From positions 367,279 through 431,278 of the forward strand of contig JAQFVV010006718.1 of NCBI GenBank assembly GCA_028023455.1: DNA of 64,000 nt, written 5' to 3'. Below the pieces are notes generated by a model. That model searched no databases. It was not told where the DNA came from and worked only from the letters and a program-made list of their open reading frames with translations. The translations under genes and the position numbers were made by a program. Shown piece by piece: positions 34,692 through 47,760 of this stretch; the stretch's first letter is position 1, and each line of letters begins with the position of its first letter. The DNA is from Epiperipatus broadwayi (lineage: Eukaryota; Onychophora; Udeonychophora; Euonychophora; Peripatidae).

Positions 34692-35369
34692 AAGTCATGA
34701 TTACCAAAATTGTCTAATTGGAAACCATCTTGAAGTTTACATCGGCATGATTTAAGAAAAATAATTAGAACTGGGAATTCTCTAAGTTCAAACAATCAAG
34801 TTCAGAGAAATCAAAAAAATTAGCATGAGTGAGTCAGTGATTGACTTAGTGACTGATTGACTTAGTGACTGCTTGTGTCCGATTGAATGCCTGTGCCCAA
34901 TTGATTCCCTCTAAGCTGGTGAACAGCATTTTGCCCTCCTCATTAGAATCTCAATCTAGGTACCCCTCTGAAACACATTTAATTACCTAATTTTGATTTT
35001 TGTTAGTGGATTCATACAATGCGCGAAGCATTTCTATGAAATCCACTAATTAATCTCAAGAATTTATTTATTTTTAATTCAATTGATTATATCTACTCTG
35101 ACCACTATCTCATTCTATTTAAAATATTTTTTCAATTAAATTAGATATCTTTCCCAACCGCATTAACACAAATTTTAACGAACTCTTTTGTTGAGTTGAA
35201 ATCTTTGGTAATTAAAAAAAAAGACACAAAATTACTTATCTATTAAAATGTACTTGCCATTAGGCCTTTTTTAAATTTAGAACAATGGGTTTGTAGAGAA
35301 AAATATCTAGTACAACTTTTGATTTAAAATTACCTATGTGTTAGATTTTTAAATATTACCATTAGTCAA
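34692..35369. other. No gene seen
   Basis: AT-rich DNA with a short GTGACTGATTGACTTAGTGACTG-like imperfect repeat near 34830-34880 and no coding signal. Confidence 0.4.
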
Positions 35370-35467
35370 GCGTTGTTAGCCGAGAGGTCATCGCAGCCGC
35401 CTTGCAAACAAGTTGTTGGTTGCAGACGGTTGTGGGTTCGCATCCCGGCTGATGCTATGACATATGA
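35370..35467 (+). repeat. SINE with long-variable-arm tRNA-like head, copy 3
   Basis: GTTAGCCGAGAGGTCATCGC (box A region), an extended variable arm and GTGGGTTCGCATCCC (good box B) are followed by GGCTGATGCTATGACATATGA. It is the best preserved tRNA-like head of the three copies but differs in the anticodon arm and lacks a matched acceptor stem. Confidence 0.65.
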
Positions 35468-35839
35468 AATATTACCATTTCCCTTTCTTTTCACAAGCAT
35501 TTAACAAACAAAAAAAATTATACATATAAATTACGCGTACACATCTTTGCGTTTATAAAAAAAAATGAACATAAAATAATAATAAAAATAAATTATAAGC
35601 ATATAGCTAATATTTTAAATCATAAGCCTTAACTATTGGCTTTTCTTGTGTGTGCGAGTATATGATATATCCACAGATATCTCTCACTTATTTTATAATC
35701 TGACTTGATTAAAATTTATATAGATGGCATACACACTCATTTAATAGCTTTATTACGTATTTTAGGCCATTTTCTTATGTAATATCATCTTATGCTTGGC
35801 CATACGAAGTGTGCCTGTCATAATATATATTGTTTTATT

Positions 35840-36010
35840 GTAATACAATTAATAAGTTAATCTTTATTTACAGATATGAACATGTGCATATAAGATTTTT
35901 TTTTATTTTGTATGGAAGCATTTAAACTTTTTGGAGTCAAGGTCTTTAATTATTTATTAATTTTTCATAATATATGTGTATATATGTTAATATAAAAATA
36001 TATTAGTATA
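35840..36010 (+). repeat. Interspersed repeat C, copy 1
   Basis: ACAATTAATAAGTTA..ACAGATATG.A.ATGTGCA.ATAA.ATTTTT..GAAGCATT matches 59225-59370 in the same orientation. The family is unknown and no terminal repeats are visible. Confidence 0.6.
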
Positions 36011-36485
36011 TAAGTAAAAAAAGGGAGGAGGAGGAGTTTCACTTATATATTTATATTGTATTACTATAATGTTATTTTGTGATAAATTGTGGTTACGGGA
36101 TTTACGTGTTTTATTTAATATCACAAGAGATAAGGCTTTATTTTTTCTTTGAAAAACTAATATGAATATTTGGTGGCCAATTTATCTGCTCATTCCACTT
36201 CACAATAATATATATAATAAATGGTCTTATCTGTTTCTAATATTGTATAGAACTCACCTTAAGAGTTTAAGATTACTGTTGAGATTGAATCTGGAGTGGA
36301 CGGTAGAAAACTGTGGATGGATGCCTCAATAAGAATTCATTTATCCACGTGATTTGAGCTTTATAAAAATAGTATATTAATGGTAAATTTTCTGGTCCTT
36401 CTAGGAATTGATATCAAAGAAATTATCATTTAAATTAGTAATCTGCTATTGATATATACTGAATAAAGATAAAGATATGTGTAAA

Positions 36486-36523
36486 AGATTGTGACTTTAT
36501 AGCCTCCTGAGAAGTCACAATCT
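36486..36523. repeat. Perfect 12-bp hairpin
   Basis: AGATTGTGACTT (36486-36497) and AAGTCACAATCT (36512-36523) are exact complements with a 14-nt loop. No T-tract follows, and the origin is unknown. Confidence 0.7.
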
Positions 36524-36589
36524 CTTCCACATCTTTATTATTGTTCAGTTGGTGATCGAAGGCAAAGAGTGCTAAGCATCCCTGATAGT

Positions 36590-37265
36590 AAACCCCAGCT
36601 GCCATATGATGATGACTTTTTATTTAGATACTTATAACTGCACAACATTTTCAAGTGAAGGAAGACTGCAAGAATTGGAAAAAAAACTCATATTAAATGG
36701 GACATTATTGGACTTTGTGAAATTAGAAAAACGATGCAGAGACAATTGATTTAAAAAGTGGATGGGTATTATACTACAAAGGCACAAACCTTCGAATACA
36801 AGTGGAAGTAGGATTCATTATAAATAAAATATTGAAAAACAACTTTGTCAGAGTTATTCAACTTAATAGTAGATAACAAATGCAGATAATTCAGGTTTAA
36901 GCCTCAACAAGTTCTCATAGTGATGAAGTAGTAGAAGATTTTTATATGGATGTACAAAAGGCTTTTGAACAGAGTAAACAACATTTTAAAATTGTTATGG
37001 GAGACTTTAATGCTAGAATTGGTAAACAACTGGAAGATAAAAGTGCTGCAGATAAATTTTGTTATAATAATAGAAATGACAGAGGACATAAGACTTGATG
37101 AGTTTGCAGAAAAAAAAACTTGAAATTATGAATTCTTATTTTGAGAAAAATGTTAAAAGGAAATGGTCGTGGAAGCATCCAAATGAAGGTACAGCAGGAT
37201 TGGATATTTTGACAATATTCTTAATAAATTCAACAAAGTACGTGATTATCAATTAGTATGATGCA
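36590..37265 (+). pseudogene. RTE-type LINE endonuclease fragment
   Basis: Fragments in several frames spell an RTE-type APE endonuclease: EGRLQELEKKL, DIIGLCEIRK near 36710, a YYKG-type segment near 36770, IVMGDFNARIG (37000-37023) and RKWSWKHPNEGTAGLDI near 37155. The DFNA block is the metal-binding/catalytic motif. Stops and frameshifts are frequent and the RT part is missing. The C-terminal scrap at 4164-4413 could come from the same family, but there is no overlap to test. Confidence 0.7.
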
Positions 37266-37479
37266 AGATAGATGTTAATGCAAAACTATAAAGAAAATAA
37301 TATTCATCAATGAATAATCTCTACTTTAATGAATGACTAATAAAAATTTATTAATATACTTTTTTCACTAATTTGAAAAACATGAAGTATTTAAGCTTTT
37401 AAGACCAAAGGTATTTGACCCTTAATATATAAATTTAAAAAGAGAAATATTAAAAAATTTCAAACATATTACACAATGG

Positions 37480-37960
37480 TTTTAGCTATATGTTCTAACA
37501 ACAATATGGACAATAAGGTGTACAATTAATTAAGAAAACCTGGCAGTGATTTAAATACCTTAACAATTACAACAGATATCTTCTAAAAAAATAATGCAAG
37601 AAATTTGGTCAAGTATTCATCTGTCTTTATATGAGTTATGGTAATAGCACGGTAAAAAATTAAGATAGGTATTTGTCAAGACTGCAACCAGGTCACATGA
37701 TACTCTCTATGAGAAACGTTTTAGCCAATAAACAAATAACTATATTGGAACACCCAACCTACTCACCTGATTTGAATTCCATTAATTTTTTTCTTTAATA
37801 AACACAAAGGAAATCAAGAAAAAGTTTTGTTGACATCAAAGGAAATATGATGACAGTTCTTATGACCATTTTAGAAAAAGAATTACAAAACTGCTTTGAA
37901 AGGTGAAGTAGTCATTGGTGATTTTGCATACTTCAAAATTAACCATAGTGATATTCAGCA
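37480..37960 (+). pseudogene. mariner/Tc1-type transposase remnant
   Basis: LEHPTYSPDLNSINFFL (37745-37795) matches the HPPYSPDLAPxD block just before the last catalytic aspartate of mariner transposases. Here that aspartate position reads asparagine. A possible remnant of the preceding D-N-A-R-P-H block (SHDTLYEKR-like, 37690-37715) lies at the right distance, followed by a frame-broken KELQNCFER-like tail near 37880. No terminal inverted repeats were found. Confidence 0.6.
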
Positions 37961-40140
37961 ATGACACATGTAGTACTTTTTCTAGGATTAGTTCCCAAAG
38001 TTAATTCTCAGATACTATATTCTGGAAAATGTCAATGTAAGTCTGGATTTACCTAAATTGAATTTATGGAGGTAGACAACTAATAAAGAAATTAAGCTGA
38101 CAACTACTTGTAACTCACTATCAGATCATGACTATGTGAATCCTAGATTCAACATTCTGATGTCAAGGCATTTTATTCTTGCATTATCACCTAGATTCAA
38201 AAGCTGCTATAATTATGAAAGCAATTTAATTATTTAAAATATTTTTATTTATATTTCTAATTTTTCATTCCTAGCATCTTTGTAAAAAATGAAAGAAAAT
38301 AAATATTATAAAACTTCAATGACGAGTAAATGATTTGCTAAAAATTATGAAATCATTAATAAATGATTAAAATAATGGCCTGGCTAATAATTTTTGATTG
38401 GTAACATTTTATTTTTGTTTTCTAAGTAAAAAAAAGTTATAAAAACCAGTAATAGTGAGTGTATTATATTTCAGATTATAAATAGAAGAGGGTTTGGGGT
38501 ATATATTTATGTTTCTTGCTAATAAAATTAAAATAATTGTTTACATTAAGTACTTACTTTTAAAAAAGATTGTCCGACATTGTTAATCAATTCATTCAGA
38601 TTTATTTGATCTCCAATTTTTTTAGATCTGATTAACATCTACATATTTCGATCTCCACAAGATTTTGCAAATAGATCGTTTGGGGGAAATTTTTTTTTTA
38701 GATCTTTCTATATTTTTAGTCATGGGGATGAGGCCCTTTCTTAAATAAGACTAATAATTTGCCAAGAAAACTCCTGCTGTAAATCCACTTCGAAAGCCAC
38801 TCATTTTCGATTCTACTACCTAGTTTACATATCCAAGAAGTTTGGAAATGGTTTATATAAATATGAAAATTAATACATAAGGAAGAAGAAAATTGTATTG
38901 CTGCCTAGTTAAAGGAAATCCAATCTGCTAAATATACCATCATTATTTGCTTTCTAAAAGTCAAAGACATTGTAGTTAAAAAATGAAAAAATAATTGTTT
39001 GAATACACAATCCCATGATTACATCTAATGTAGAAATGACAAAAGACTGAGATTCATTATAATAAAAATTATTATCAACCTAACTAATTTAAAGATAATA
39101 AGGCAAAATAAAGAGAAAAAAACAGCAATAAAATAGTCTTTGATTAATAAACATTAGCATTTAATCCTTATACATAAAACTCATTACTTCATTATATGAC
39201 TTGTAATATATGTGATATCCAGCAATAAAGCATGACTTTTTAGGAAAGGAAGCACACTACATAATCTTTTTTTCTATAATGCTTTTATTTCACTTGCCAC
39301 AATAATTTCTACATAATAGCACTCATTTTACACACACCTAGAAAAATATGAAACTCTCTTATCTATAAATCAGAGAATAAATTATCAAGATATTTTTATT
39401 TTCTAAATGCTTTTACATTCTTAAGTTTTAACTATAAATTAGATTTTAGCTATGTTTGAATATCCTATAATCAACGAATAATGCAATGGTCAAACTCATT
39501 CCTTGCCTTATATAAAAACAATTCAACTGTTGATAAAAAATTGAAAGTCAACAGAAATTCTATACAAAAAAATAGTGAGTTTGAATTGTTTATTCTCTTT
39601 TTTTATGTTTAGCAAAATAATTTAAATATTTTTTTTACATACATGACATCCATATTTTAATCAATTTTTTAAATTGAATTTTAGTTAAAGCTTTTGAACT
39701 TTTTAGTGAATTTTTCTATGGAAGCACTCGTTCTGTTCAATACATTATGTTGCATCCCTGGTGATATAAATTTAAATATTAAACAATTAAGTTTTTAAAT
39801 CAATTCCATTGAATAATCTGAATGTAAAATAGCACAGTGGAATTGATTCTATCTGAAAACAAAACCATATAAAAAGTTTATCTCAATGCACATTTGGTTC
39901 AGGAAAGAGCAATAATAGAATAGATGTAAATGAGATATTCACCCATATGTATATATTGTACTGGTTCGAAATCCCCATAAGTGGTCTTATACAGCCAGAC
40001 CCAAATACGCACTGAGCATGAAAGCATGAAGTGACGTATGTTACAAAATGGGAAATCGATAACAATTCTCCGAAAATATTGTTGATTAAATATAAATAAA
40101 TATCTCTAAAGAATTATTAGAGGAAGTAGATTGAACCTAA
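37961..40140. other. AT-rich DNA without a supported gene
   Basis: No coding frame with recognisable content and no repeat shared with other parts of this window. Several poly-T/A runs only. Confidence 0.4.
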
Positions 40141-40182
40141 AATTAGGTCAATCGAAGCCTTCCCTGTTAAATTATTTCACAA

Positions 40183-40393
40183 TTGTCCGATACATTGACC
40201 ATTTGGAGTCTTTACACACCTTTAAGAGCACCAAAATGTTTTACTTCAGCCTCTAGCACCACCCCCATTCAAGATGATATTGTTTATTTTCCTTTTCTCT
40301 CCCGAGATAGTGTGCAAAATATGACTGGTCTTTATCGAATATTAATAATTCAAGAAGTTCGGACTGGAATAAAGGAAACAATCCAACTCCCCG
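40183..40393 (+). other. Possible exon-like segment, unknown protein
   Basis: An open frame of about 70 codons with a less AT-biased composition ends at CCCCGGTAAGTTACC, a good match to a splice donor. I do not recognise the encoded protein. No convincing acceptor or neighbouring exon in phase can be shown, so this may be chance. Confidence 0.2.
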
Positions 40394-41503
40394 GTAAGTT
40401 ACCCCTATCTAGCTCATTATATGTGTTCTTTAAATCTCAGGTTACTATGTGGGTTAGCATTTTGATTAAATAACTACAATCCTATTTGCTAACGAATCAA
40501 TGAATACTGCAAAACCAAGTAAAGGAAACTGTAAACGATTTAACTATGAAATTTACTATTTATTATTCCCAGATTATTATATATTTCCCTCCACCAATTA
40601 TATATAAAAACAAAAATAATTTAATCCAGTTCCTATCTCAAATACCGAAAATATAATATTAATGAGATATCACTGGAGTAAATTGAAAATTCATTTACAG
40701 AAACAAATGCGTATATATATATAACAAAAAATATTAAAAAAATTGCACAATGGGTGTGATTTATATCCATTCCCCCACTTTAAAGTAATAATTCAAAAAT
40801 CAAATGTATGCAGCAAATATCACATAAAAAAAACAATTTAAATACATAGGTCAATCTTGATAATATATGAGTAAAAAAAAAATTATTTATATATATAAGA
40901 AAAACTTTTAATATTATACAAAAATAGAGAAGATAAATGAAATAAAAAAAACTATATACACTCATCTGAACTTATTCTTTCATTAAGTTCAACTTTCATG
41001 GACCACATGGCTACTTAACAGGACAGATAGGGATTCCTTTCACCAATACACATGAGTCTTTTTCCATCAGGGTCTGCTGTTTCTCCTATGGCATTTTCGG
41101 GCTTGATAGACGAACAGGTGGTGCACTGCAGCTAGAGGTCTACTCCATGATAGTGTAGTAAACTGGAACAAACAATAAGGCCATCTCCTTGATTATAGGG
41201 TTGGTGAATATAATTCTCCTGTAGATATATATGCATCGCTTTCATGGCAGACTAGTTGTACACCTCAGCTATACGAATACTTGCTTGTGACTAAAGATTA
41301 TGCTCGACACATAGGTCAAATACGAATTTAAGTTCTCCAAATATGACTTCTTTCTTTTTTGTAAATGGATCGGGGATTCATATTGTTGATAGCTTTTCTA
41401 AAATCCATTTAATTATCCTCCCATGTTCGAATGACTAATTTCTCCTTTCTTTCTGCTTTTTTTTTTATTTCCATAAGCACATACCATTCCATTACTTAGA
41501 CAT

Positions 41504-41623
41504 GCTGGAGCCAACTCTTATTTTAGCAACCATAGATCGTCATATTTCTGGAACAAGCGGGAAACTTAAACCTCTGCCATCTGATTGCTTTGGAGAGCTA
41601 GCAACCACTGAACTCAATGCCCC
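41504..41623 (+). other. Possible exon-like segment, unknown protein
   Basis: A pyrimidine-rich tract (41448-41471) and CATTACTTAG precede a 40-codon open stretch that ends at CCCCAAGTAAGTAG, a donor-like sequence. The composition is more balanced than the flanks. The protein is unrecognised and the link to 40183-40393 is speculative. Confidence 0.2.
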
Positions 41624-42359
41624 AAGTAAGTAGCACATATATGGCCCAATTAGTACCTTTGTAATACCCCCTACGAACTATTTCATCAGCCAATAATAAG
41701 ACTATACCTTTATATTACTTTACCTACATTCTTTCACTTTTTATGTATTAAAGTACGATTTCTCTAATATTGGAATTTGTATAGCTTCCATATTTATTAA
41801 TTACACCACCCATTGTGTTTACATTCTTTTAGATAAAATCAACTTTTTGCTTTTATCTTTATCCACGATCAACCAGAACAAATTTTTTTATACAAAACAT
41901 TTTTCTTTGGCCAAAGGTAGATTACAATTGACAAAAGGTGTTTTTCTTTTGATAAATTAATATTAATTACCAACCATCTTATTCTAATAAATATAAAATT
42001 TAAATTCCAATAAGTACAAAATTCAAATTCTATTTAAACAATTTTTAGGAAAAAGAAAAAATACATTTCTATATATGTGTATCGGAACATTTACATGTGG
42101 TAATAAACTTAAATACAAAAAAACTGTTCCACACGTAAACAAATGTTACAAGCTTAGTTTTCCCTTTATGATATAGATTTGCTGTGCGAATAAAATTATT
42201 AACACATATACTGCATACACTCGTACTGTGGGTATAATAGGAATATAATATAGACCAAACCCATTTATTTATGTACTATATATAAGTACCTCCAAATACA
42301 CATCTAAATTATAAATTTAATAGATCTGTTAAAATTACACTTTTAATCTGATAAATTTT

Positions 42360-42595
42360 AGCTGTGCTGAATCTTCAGCAACAGCCATTTTGTGCATGGC
42401 CATTATACACGGTTTGGCACAATACCCCCGTCCCTGATGAGACCGTTGAAAGGAGATTGCTATTTTTTAATGGTCTTATTTAATTATTTTTATATCTTAT
42501 TTACTTTATTTAATTTATTCAATAAATTTAGCTGTGCCAAATTGTTGGCTACAGCCATCTTGTGCATGGACGTTTTACAGTCTGGCACAATATAT
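42360..42595 (+). repeat. Two copies of a 65-bp unit with TGTGCCA..TGGCACA ends
   Basis: TAGCTGTGC..AA..TT..GC.ACAGCCAT.TTGTGCATGG.C.TT.TACA...TGGCACAATA occurs at about 42359-42424 and 42529-42592. The second copy has perfect 7-bp inverted ends (TGTGCCA, TGGCACA). It may be a miniature inverted-repeat element or the remnant of a foldback. Confidence 0.55.
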
Positions 42596-42639
42596 AATAT
42601 ATATATATATAGCTATTAGCACGCTCTTAATTTTATATA

Positions 42640-42980
42640 TATATGACCACTTGATGGAGCTTTCTCAATAGCTCCTAACAAGCTTTGTTTACATAAATAC
42701 TAAAAGAGATAGAATTCAAAATCTCTATCGTTGTCACCCTACATTCAGACCAGCTGGTTTTGAGCTTATGGATCACATCAGTGAATGGCTGGGAGACTGA
42801 GAAACTAGATCTAAATACTAACTCTAAAGTCAGCATTTATCAAACATGTTTCTATCAGTTTAAAAGCATGAATTTATCAGACATGTAATGTCTTCAAACC
42901 CAGCTTAACAAAATAGATAGCTATATGGGTCTGAAAACAGTTCAGTTTCACCATATAGTAAAAGCCTCTGCAATATATAG
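42640..42980 (+). repeat. Interspersed repeat A, copy 2
   Basis: Same family and orientation as 22188-22500, with the same (AT)n start and CCTCTGCAATATAT end. The two copies differ by scattered substitutions and indels, so the family is not young. Confidence 0.7.
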
Positions 42981-43689
42981 CATCGCAAAAACCTTCAAAG
43001 GTACATTTATGTTAATCAAAACAAGTTATAAATTTTGTAATAAAAATTTATGTAAACTAACACATGAAATTGTGTAAAACAAGATAATTAGAGAAACTTA
43101 ATAATGGATGGAATACAAATTCAAAACATCTAATAATATTAAATTCAAAAATAAAAATATTTTTATACAAAATAAAATAATGGGTAAAACAGCATTCTTA
43201 AAACAGAAAATGTATTCTTAACATAAAGATAATTTCAAAAAACTATTAGAAAATAATGAGCAATCCAGCAATAGGCCAGTGCATTAAAGTAGAACCTAGA
43301 GAGCGGCCCTCAATAACAAGTACACACCATTTGTAGGTTGTAGAAACATTTAATGATTTCAGTCTTAATTATGGTTTTAGTAAGCCTTTGGGTAGCACCA
43401 TAAATTTGTACATAATCATCTATTAATATTTTACAATAAATTAAATCTTGTATCAAATTATATATTTAATGAAATTATTAATATTTAGCCATACTATATT
43501 AAATTCCTTGATTTACATCTTCATTTGGATTTCTTCTGTTGAAGTTATGACTGCAGTTTCATTCATGATGATAAGCATGACATTTGGTGGCACAGCCTGA
43601 GAATTTGCAAAGGCAGGGTATACAGAACATTAATTTAAAACTAGAAAGTAGACAGTATGACACTTGTTTAAAATTGAAATAAAATCTTT
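42981..43689. other. No gene seen
   Basis: AT-rich, no supported feature. Confidence 0.4.
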
Positions 43690-43765
43690 AAAGAAGTAGA
43701 ATACATTAGATGAATGAATGGACTACCTACACAGAGGGTATAGCATTTTATTGCAAAAAATATAA

Positions 43766-43978
43766 ATGGTGACAATGCAAAAGTGGTGGTATTACTTTTT
43801 CTTGTTGGATTTTAGAATAGAAATTGCAAATTATCTCTGTGAATATGAAGACCCTGGAAATTTATCTTCTGCAGAATTGGGAAAATGGATGAGCCATCAT
43901 TTTAGACTGAAATTTTCCAACCAGATACTTTATCTTGATTTATATAATGTAACAGTCAGAAAACGTGTGACTCGGTAA
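43766..43978 (+). pseudogene. Possible transposase C-terminal fragment (piggyBac-like?)
   Basis: A 70-codon open frame contains QKWWYYFFLLDFRIEIANYL. A K-W-W-x3-F-F-x-L-L-D pattern of this kind occurs near the C terminus of piggyBac-type transposases. The rest has no motif I recognise, no catalytic residues are present and no TTAA-flanked ends were seen. The assignment is weak. Confidence 0.25.
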
Positions 43979-46439
43979 CATAGTGCAGAATTCTACCACC
44001 ACACAGAACTGCAGCACCATCTAGGTAGCGAAGCCACCTGTAGTACTAAGTTCGAACATAGTTTATCGGTTCCACAATACAATCTACGAAACAACGCATC
44101 TGATGCAACATTAGTAAAGATTTCTTTAGGCACGGTGGTCAGGGTATGCAAGAGATTCATGATTTTATTTCGAGTTAGCCAATCAGAACATTAATCTTAC
44201 ACTAATATTAATTAAACACTTATATTTACAAATCGAGGAAATATTATATAGAATGGGTATTGAATAAATAAAACGTAACTGCAGACGTATAGTTTGAAAT
44301 TATTTATTGAAACATTTTAATAAATTATTTAATAATAATATTTGATAATATTTAACGTTTCAATAGCGGGATTTTCCGATACTATTATATATTAGAGAAA
44401 TACATTTATTTATTTAGACATATTTTATATGAAATCATTTTATCAATAATACTTTTATTTAAGCTGTCAGTAGCGATATTTCTGATACTGTTCATGTTTA
44501 CAAAAAAAAATACATTTAGTTGATGACGTAATCTAGCTACCTAAAATTCTTGAGCAAATATTTCTAAGGCATGCCTTTAGGGATTTATTACTTTTGCAAT
44601 GCAAGAGTCTAATGTGAGATTTATAATACTAGCGGCGGACATATATTTATTTAATTAAAATATTCTTTAATAACTAAGGGCTAGCATTTATTTGAGAGTG
44701 AATTATGAAGATAATGCAGGGGCGGAGTGATACATAGAATAATAAAGTTAGTTAAAGAAACACGTAGTACGTTTTAGAAAGGCGATATGGAATGGCAGTA
44801 TATTGAAACTGCAAAGCTGTGAATGAGTTTATAAGAATGACAGGCTGGCGTTTGCCATAGGCCCAAAGAGGTAAGGTGTCACATAAGCATAACCAGGGAT
44901 AAGCGGTTCGTGCTGCAATTTGCCTGCTGGCTGCGTGATGGGTGTCAAGTCCTACGGGACATTCATTTGTCAGCTGGTGTAGGACGACTGGGGTTAATTT
45001 CAACCCTATAGAATCCGGAATATTCATGGCTTGTAATGGGTCATCGTGTCTCTAAAATGTAACACATGTATAATGTATAGATGATTCTGGTAAGATTTAA
45101 ATATATTTTCTAACTCGGCCCTACATTATCAACATTTAATAAAGAATGTTGGCGACTCTCAAAGAAATGCAATTTTATGGAATTATTAAGATTTAATAAA
45201 TATAAAACATATATAAACTGGGTGATTATTACAACTAATACGCCAGCCATTTGCTAAGTAGTAGACCCCTGCATTACAATAAATGAAGCATTGAATGCGT
45301 GTCGATTTATATGAAAATTAAGTTATTTATGAAAGTAAATATTAATGAAAATTTGACACGCATACACTGTTTCAAGTGATCATAGATTTAAACTTAGAAA
45401 ATTATGAAAATGCGATAATTATATGATAAAACGTAGATTTTAGAAATACGTACCCAAGAAAGATAGATTGAGGTAAGCTAGATTATTAGAGAAATTTACA
45501 CAATAAATTAATTATTAAATTTTAGTTTTACAAATGATAATATAAGTAGTATGAAGAATGACCTATAGCATATTAGTAGAGTACTCTAGAGAATTTGAAC
45601 ACAGGTACCTGTTTATGAGAAGTTTTCCGATTCTGTGATCAGTAGCAAATTGTTCATGATTCTAGCATTAGCAGTTCTTTACATCGTGTAATTTAACAGC
45701 AGCAGCTTTCAAATTATTTTAGGCAGCACATCTTCGTGGTTGAATTTATGAAGGGCAATGGAAGATTTGGCATCCGATAGGCCATCTCCGGGTGGAGAAT
45801 AGTCTGGGCGCTTTTACTCGGTCATACCATGGCAGGAACAATTTATTTAAATATCATGGAGACTCTCTTGATCGAGAGCAGAGCTAAAGTTAAAGTACCT
45901 GTTTCTAGCAAGTCTAAGATGGCCTCTCTTCTTAGATCTTATCTTTCACATTTTTGTTAGTGTATTTTTAGATTCCACTTAATCTGCCCTGAGAATAATC
46001 AATGCATTTTTGTTAATTCTAATTAGAGAAAACTGCCGTTCTATTGTTTACGTTTAGATTTTACATTTAGTTTTTGCAATTACATTTTAGGGAATTTTTC
46101 TTTTTAATTAATCTATTATCTCTCACCGACTGATTCTTTTTAAAATTTCAAAGACAAAAAGGGAACATATGATTATTTTTACTTTTAATTAAATATTACA
46201 ATCTATTTCTAAATTATTATTAAATGAAATTTAAACAAAGCAATAAATAACGGATTTTACAATTTAAAATAAATGATTAAAATTATATATTTTTATATAA
46301 CTAAAAGATGAAATATAAATTATATTATTTATCTTTATTTATTGCCTTAAATTTGAGATCGAAATGTGTGCGTTTTTTATGGTGAATTCTACATATATCT
46401 ATATGTTTTTAATATTGCTACACACAATTCGATTCCAAA
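43979..46439. other. Non-coding block richer in G+C, possibly LTR sequence
   Basis: This 2.4-kb block is preceded by TGTAACAGTCAG (43949) and contains G+C-richer patches (43980-44150, 44700-45030, 45740-45930) with no coding frame I believe. A duplicated phrase, CA.TAGCG.GATTTT.C.GATACT, lies near 44362 and 44466. It stands just upstream of an eroded Gypsy gag, so it could hold that element's 5' LTR and leader, but no boundary can be proved. Confidence 0.3.
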
Positions 46440-47760
46440 AAGTTTAAATTTGGGTAGGATAGACCGGTGAGTGAGAGACGATAGAAAAAGGTGAAACTTA
46501 AGATTTGAATACGAATCTTACTGTTTCAATAATAAGTGGCAAATGAAGAAAAACTATAGATTATAATGCTCTCTGAGAGATTTGGCAAAGAATTGTATGC
46601 AGAGATTATGTGGAGGAAACTGTTGAAACAATTTCTATATATGGACAATGAAAACATGTAACCACAACTACTCAAAAAATGCACTGCACAAATTACTCTT
46701 AAGTCATATAAAAGAGTCTCACCAATTCAATGTAAAAAAAGATCCCAAATAAATAAAAATTGTAAGAGCAAACTGCAAAAATAAAATTAGAATGCTACTA
46801 TTGCAGAAGCGCAGAGCACAAAAGTGCAAGTGGAAAGTGCAAAATGTAAAATCCTAGGCAACTAGTCAAAAGTTTATCATACTATAAACAAATAAGACAT
46901 ACAAAAATGAATGTTCCCAAAAGTGAAACCAGATAAAGTAAAAATAGCAGTGAAATCAATAAGACTAAGGACAAATCTGTAATAAACCTATAGTAAGGAA
47001 GGCATTTAGAGAAACTGGATGTCTCTCATTTTTCAAACAGATTGGATTTCATTACCTAAAAATATGGAAAACAGTCCTAAGTTAGCAAAAACATAAATTG
47101 AAGCCAAAAAGATAAATGGAGATGTCATTGTTACCCAATAGGTATTACAATAATAATCAAGATTAATAAATTTTTGTTGAAAAAAGTTAAATTTATTGTA
47201 AAAGACAATTTAAATTTCATAATGGAAGACAATGATATGTAACCCTATCTATAAAGATCAATAAAATCAATATTGAACGTGAAACAAAGTAAATTCCTTA
47301 AATTATTTGGGTCTAAACAAATAAAAATAAATACTATACCAGTTAAGATCAAACTTTGAGAGCAAATAAATCCTGTTTATTTTTAAGTCATTCAAGTTTC
47401 GCACATAATGCAAAAGGCAAAGTACCTTTAGATATCTGGTAAAAATTCAGCATGAACCACTCCTGCAGTTATTATTATAAAATCTAGGACCATTCTGTAT
47501 ATATCATGAATCTTGGATAACAACTAATAAAAGCATAAACGTCTGCATCCCAATCAAATCTAAGATTTTCTAGCACGTTTGGATGTGTCAAAACTTTTTT
47601 CAAAACAGGATTTGAACATAGCTTTTCATTACTTACAAGGGTCAGAGGAAATGCAAATGTGATGACTATTCTTGCCTATTTTAACAGCTTGAGGAAGCAT
47701 AAGAAATGGTGTTCATGGGATGTTAACAAAAGATTCTTGATTAATTAGTGCAATATACAA
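46440..47760 (+). pseudogene. Eroded Gypsy gag-pol
   Basis: A gag zinc knuckle remnant, ECYYCRSAEHKSAS (46790-46831), is followed after many stops by RT remnants. These include an FLARLDVSKLFSKQDLNIAF block (47563-47622) that corresponds to RT motif A of Gypsy elements. Order and spacing fit gag, protease, RT. All frames are heavily broken and neither integrase nor LTRs can be identified. This is the oldest-looking Gypsy of the window. Confidence 0.65.

Noticed and set aside
44752-45027. 91-codon minus-strand frame in a G+C-richer patch
   Set aside because: No recognised domain, and it lies in a block that looks like LTR or other non-coding repeat. Chance opening is more likely there.
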